64,000 nucleotides of DNA from Hormiphora californensis. Lineage: Eukaryota; Ctenophora; Tentaculata; Cydippida; Pleurobrachiidae. The position numbers were made by a program, and so were the translations under genes. The stretch lies in contig CM035356.1 of the NCBI GenBank assembly GCA_020137815.1, positions 2,622,535-2,686,534 on the forward strand, read 5' to 3'. Each line of letters starts with the position of its first letter. The first letter of the stretch is position 1. The notes beneath the pieces are model-generated. The model made no database searches, was not told the origin of the DNA, and saw nothing but the letters and a program-made list of their open reading frames with translations. Below are positions 63,401 to 64,000 of the stretch, piece after piece.

Positions 63401-64000
63401 TCTGCAAACAACAGATTAAACACAGTGTCGCAACTGTCTAGAACACAATGGTAGTGACCAGGCTTACTAATTAAACAACTGTGGGTCTTGAGAAACAATG
63501 GTTTGAGAAGTGTTAATGGAGGGTAACGAGCAGCTAAAGACATTTGATCTCTTTAAAAATGTTTCTTGAATAATCAGGTATTCGGATTAAGGATTAACTA
63601 TAGCGCAGCTGGCTGCTGGGTATCAGCACGAATTGTTTGCGAGAGAGGGGGATGATAAAGCACTATCAGACAATGCGAACAGAAACAGAAATCTCCCCAC
63701 CCATGTATATATCACGGGTCATCGATGGAACGAAGCAGGTGTTCTCGAAGAGAGAGAGAGAGATCATAGAGGGAAAGAAATAGAAAAAGAAGATGAGAGA
63801 GGGTTCGAGACTCTCACCTTGAGAGAGTAAGAGAGTGACGTAGAAATTGAGGTGAGAAAGAAAAAACCAGGTTGCTACAAACGCTCAAGTTTCGGACTGA
63901 AACATTATTGCTATAATGGCCGTAAAATAACAAGTTGCCCAATCACAAGTATTTCAAATCACGGCTATTAGTCCTCCGCTTCAATATAGATCTCGCAGCT
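63401..64000. other. Upstream flank of the second GPCR
   Basis: A CTGCAAAC acceptor-like motif (minus strand TTTGCAG) abuts the GPCR start, so a 5' UTR exon may lie further right. GA-rich stretches occur at 63720-63835. No coding exon is supported. Confidence 0.5.

Overview
The window is nuclear DNA of an invertebrate animal. Coding exons are short, with GT..AG introns; gene ends carry AATAAA-type signals; and introns and intergenic gaps are full of retroelements, fold-back elements and long (CT)n tracts. Three features together lean towards a ctenophore: genes nested antisense inside introns of other genes, AG splice-acceptor motifs directly before several start codons (compatible with spliced-leader trans-splicing), and a predicted type I membrane protein with the build of an EFF-1/AFF-1-like cell fusogen. 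This placement is inference (about 50%); a sponge or cnidarian is not excluded.

Layout. 1-1549 (+) is the 3' part of a class A GPCR. 2221-2934 (-) is an intronless uroporphyrinogen-III synthase. 2935-15850 is repeat-rich: LINE fragments, a 2.4 kb element with AT-rich terminal inverted repeats that carries two inverted tRNA-like sequences, and a nearly intact two-ORF non-LTR retrotransposon (about 9.70-14.44 kb, -). 15852-17499 (+) holds MED9 and LRMDA homologues that abut with a TGATG stop/start overlap. YIPF4 follows (+, 18101-34670); its last intron is 13.5 kb and contains a complete 15-exon antisense gene (21241-34180, -) for a 639-residue, cysteine-rich type I membrane protein with fusexin-like build. 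COG2 (-, 35432-43977) carries in one intron an antisense three-exon gene for a cysteine-rich type I receptor-like protein (36487-38225, +). TMEM184C (-, 47412-50147), POLG2-like (+, 51504-52470), a C2H2 zinc-finger gene (+, 52614-54350), a PCGF RING protein (+, 54879-58719) and a second class A GPCR (-, 59642-63400) complete the gene set.

The genes do not form one pathway. YIPF4 and COG2 are both Golgi trafficking factors, and each hosts an antisense gene for a secretory-pathway membrane protein. MED9 and PCGF are nuclear regulators, UROS is in haem synthesis, and POLG2 acts in mtDNA replication. Mobile DNA is dominated by fold-back (palindromic) elements, several bounded by TA, a duplicated pogo/Tigger-like MITE, and CR1/L2-like LINEs. 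Apparent frameshifts cluster at 51.9-53.2 kb and near 63.3 kb; consensus indel errors are the first explanation to test.
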